A DNA stretch of 64,000 nucleotides, taken from NCBI GenBank assembly GCA_943736015.1, contig OX031059.1, positions 53,207,159-53,271,158 on the forward strand. The letters run 5' to 3'. This document shows positions 62,117 through 64,000 of the stretch, one piece after another. This stretch comes from Tridacna crocea. Taxonomy: Eukaryota; Mollusca; Bivalvia; Cardiida; Cardiidae. A program made the position numbers and the translations under genes. Within the stretch, counting starts at the first letter, position 1; each line of letters starts with the position of its first letter. Under the pieces are notes generated by a model that was not told the DNA's origin, searched no databases, and saw only the letters and a list, made by a program, of their open reading frames with translations.

Positions 62117-62733
62117 ATCACTCTGAAAAACATCCAAAAACACTGTATTTTTGTATACCAAACGACTTTCCCAAACCTTATACCGCATGCAAAACGTTTA
62201 GATACACGATTTTATGGAAAATAGTCACAAAATAATAATCTCAATTGTAGAAAAAATGTGATACGTCAGATAAATGAACTGTTAATAAAATAGTCCTGAC
62301 TGTTGAAACCTATTTTCAATTTTTTACCCATCATCTTACGGTACTATTACTAATTTGATTGATCATAGTTCAGCATCGCGAAACAGGCTTTGTAGATCAA
62401 AGTTCCAACGACTCATTCTGTGCAGTCTGATCTAGATCTACGCCTTCCATAAGCACAATGTAACTTGCCAATGGCGATGAGAAAGTTAATACTGCACATG
62501 CCTAATTATTATACTGCTAAATGGTTATTAGAAGAAAAATTGAAATTAATGTATAATAAGGATTCCTATACTATAAATTTCAATCTTGAGTTTTCTTTTT
62601 TTTCCCGAAAGCTCTTACCGTATTAGAGAGTGTAAATACCAGGTAATGTAAAAGATTCGAACTAGGACCTCCTATTTAAAGTCCAATGCGTCAATTGCGG
62701 TTACTCAGTAGGTGACTTACAGGGCTTGAAACC
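62117..62733. other. non-coding with a worn family B element
   Basis: GTAGATCAAAGTTCCAACGACTCATT .. CAGTCTGATCTAGATCTACG at about 62393-62445 is family B. No gene. Confidence 0.5.
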
Positions 62734-62866
62734 AGGGTCTATATTCACCGACCATTCTTAAAAACATGCTTTGTCTCATTCTCCAGAATTTCGTCAATGT
62801 GAAAGTAACAGAACCTCTGATTGGCTAAACCATTTGGTTTAGCCAATCAGAGAGTTCTATTACTTT
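62734..62866. mobile_element. family D palindromic MITE cut by a SINE
   Basis: Left arm from GGGTCTATATTCACCGACCA, core GATTGGCTAAACCATTTGGT.. intact; the right arm stops at TTACTTTCACA where the SINE starts. Confidence 0.75.
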
Positions 62867-63140
62867 CACAGCCAGGTAATCGCTGGTTCGAACCCCCGGC
62901 TCTGACAATTTCTTTTCGAGGATTGATGAAAGTTATTGTCGTAGGATTCACTTTCTCACCGCTTATTATGGTTTCGATGAAATGTGGGAAAGCAGTCAAT
63001 GGTTTCGAGAGAATATTTCACAAAGTACTAACTTGAAAAAAACACCAGGAAAGCAAACAAAGATGAGTGCACAGATCGTCGCGATATAATTGAAATAATT
63101 TTGAAAACGGCATAAAATACATTAAAAAAGGTTACAAATA
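62867..63140 (+). mobile_element. tRNA-derived SINE, first family, copy 3
   Basis: B box GGTTCGAACCCCCGG at about 62885, then GTAGGATTCACTTTCTCACC, AAAGCAGTCAATGG and CACCAGGAAAGCAAAC; tail GAAAACGGCATAAAATACAT. Confidence 0.75.
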
Positions 63141-63224
63141 AATCATAAGATTAAACGCTGACCCACGGGCGACCTCTGACCCCCAGATTATAAGTCAAAT
63201 TTACTTATTCGAGCGATAAAACGG

Positions 63225-63437
63225 TTGAACCCTTTTCCGAACAATCCCGAGTTGTAATGACCTCAAGGTAGAAAGCTTTTGAAAACATTGTGGGAAAAGG
63301 AGAAAATGCTGGTAACCAGTATTTTCTCCTTTTCCCACAATTTTTCCAATCGTCGAATCCACACGAATGTTTCGTCTGTAAATTATTTCAATTAAGTAGA
63401 ATTTCAAATTTTTGTCGTGAGGTAAAAAGTTCAAAGG
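63225..63437 (+). mobile_element. type 1 TTAA MITE, worn
   Basis: Ends TTGAACCCTTTTCCGAAC / GTGAGGTAAAAAGTTCAA; core ATGCTGGTAACCAGTAT. The terminal TTAA changed to TTGAA and TTCAA, still inverse to each other. Confidence 0.75.
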
Positions 63438-63564
63438 TATTTTGATTTCTAAACACAGTTGTCATAAAAAGCCCATATAAAAGATGTTCTTTTGGATACT
63501 GAGGTTTGATGTATTTGTTCAAGGATGTAGATACTGCAAAAAATCGATATCTAATCCTTAAGAT

Positions 63565-63720
63565 TTCATGCTAAGTGCGACCAAGTGCGATTTTGTGGAC
63601 AGCGTAGTTCAAGATCAGCCTGCACAGAATATGCAGTCTGATCTTGGATCAACACAGTCCGAAAAGGTGAAGGGTTGTTTTTTTTTTCGGTGAAGAATAT
63701 TTAAATGTCGCAGTATTTGG
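63565..63720 (+). mobile_element. family B MITE
   Basis: GCTAAGTGCGACC .. TGGACAGCGTAGTTCAAGATC .. CAGTCTGATCTTGGATCAAC .. AGTCCG with the usual right arm start. Confidence 0.7.
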
Positions 63721-63805
63721 GCCATCCATCATTGGCAGCCAATTTTTATTTAATTTTTCCAGCATTTTAGTGGATGAAGCTTCAGTACTGACCGAGCTAA
63801 CGTGT

Positions 63806-64000
63806 TTAATCTTTACCACACTATCCCGACTTTAAGGACACCGAAAGAGATGGTTTTTGAACACATAGTGGGAAAAGGAAAAAACTACTAGAAACCAACA
63901 TTTTCTCCTTCACCCTTAAGGTTTTTCAGCCTTTTGGGACACTGAAAATCGTCATTAGAGTTAGATTTAATTTGTCGTCTACGAATGCAATTACATGTAA
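63806..64000 (+). mobile_element. type 1 TTAA MITE, cut by the window end
   Basis: Left end TTAATCTTTACCACACTATC; the core is damaged (GAAAAAACTACTAGAAACCAAC); right arm continues past 64000. Confidence 0.65.

Overview
This 64 kb window is animal nuclear DNA. Every convincing gene is split by GT-AG introns, the background is AT-rich, and small interspersed repeats fill most of the rest. The repeat types (TTAA-flanked foldback elements, tRNA-derived SINEs, and the tandem composite repeat at 1.4-3.9 kb) and the gene types (a Rab-like GTPase, a ZP-domain membrane protein, a DUF229 protein) suggest a bivalve mollusc. That assignment rests on recalled repeat character, not on a search; the species is not identified. 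I see no rRNA, no stand-alone tRNA, no operon and no CRISPR array.

Four genes can be supported. (1) On the minus strand, 7764-6505, a 419-residue disordered Ser/Thr/Lys-rich protein in one coding exon, with a non-coding 5' exon part up to 7873. (2) On the plus strand, 25913-27921, the large last exon of a DUF229 protein with an alkaline-phosphatase-like fold; its N-terminal exon was not found. (3) On the plus strand, 34766-41924, a complete seven-exon, 203-residue Rab-like GTPase with intact nucleotide-binding motifs, altered Rab signature motifs and a CCPS tail. (4) On the plus strand, 50529-61258, a complete eight-exon, 303-residue ZP-domain protein with signal peptide, ten cysteines, an RTKR site and a hydrophobic C-terminus. 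In genes 3 and 4 the splice phases agree at every junction. No pathway links the four genes.

Mobile DNA fills the remaining space. The main component is a set of about 230-bp, TTAA-flanked palindromic MITEs whose ends begin CCCTTT or CCCATT, resembling piggyBac-type non-autonomous elements. They carry a nearly perfect 60-70 bp central hairpin. I separate four subtypes by core and arms: type 1 (core GCTGGTAACCAGC), types 2a and 2b (core GCTCGTAACGAGC), and type 3 (a type 2-like core inside GGCAAAAGGTG / CACCTTTTGCC). A '+' copy is one read with its CCCTTT- or CCCATT-initial left arm first. Other families include hairpins centred on AGACTGCAC/GTGCAGTCT (family B), GCCTGCGC/GCGCAGGC (family C and two larger elements built on it) and GGCTAAACC/GGTTTAGCC (family D), a decayed mariner-like element at 9.8-10.6 kb, two SINE families, a 750-bp element in three copies and a 500-bp element in two. 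Several insertions are nested and so can be ordered in time.

The most interesting signals are the paired substitutions and shared arm modules in the TTAA hairpins, mobile elements lying directly against splice sites, the altered Rab motifs, and an unexplained Cys-containing open stretch in a ZP-gene intron. All coordinates and splice sites were read by eye; repeat ends without an obvious TTAA or target duplication are approximate.
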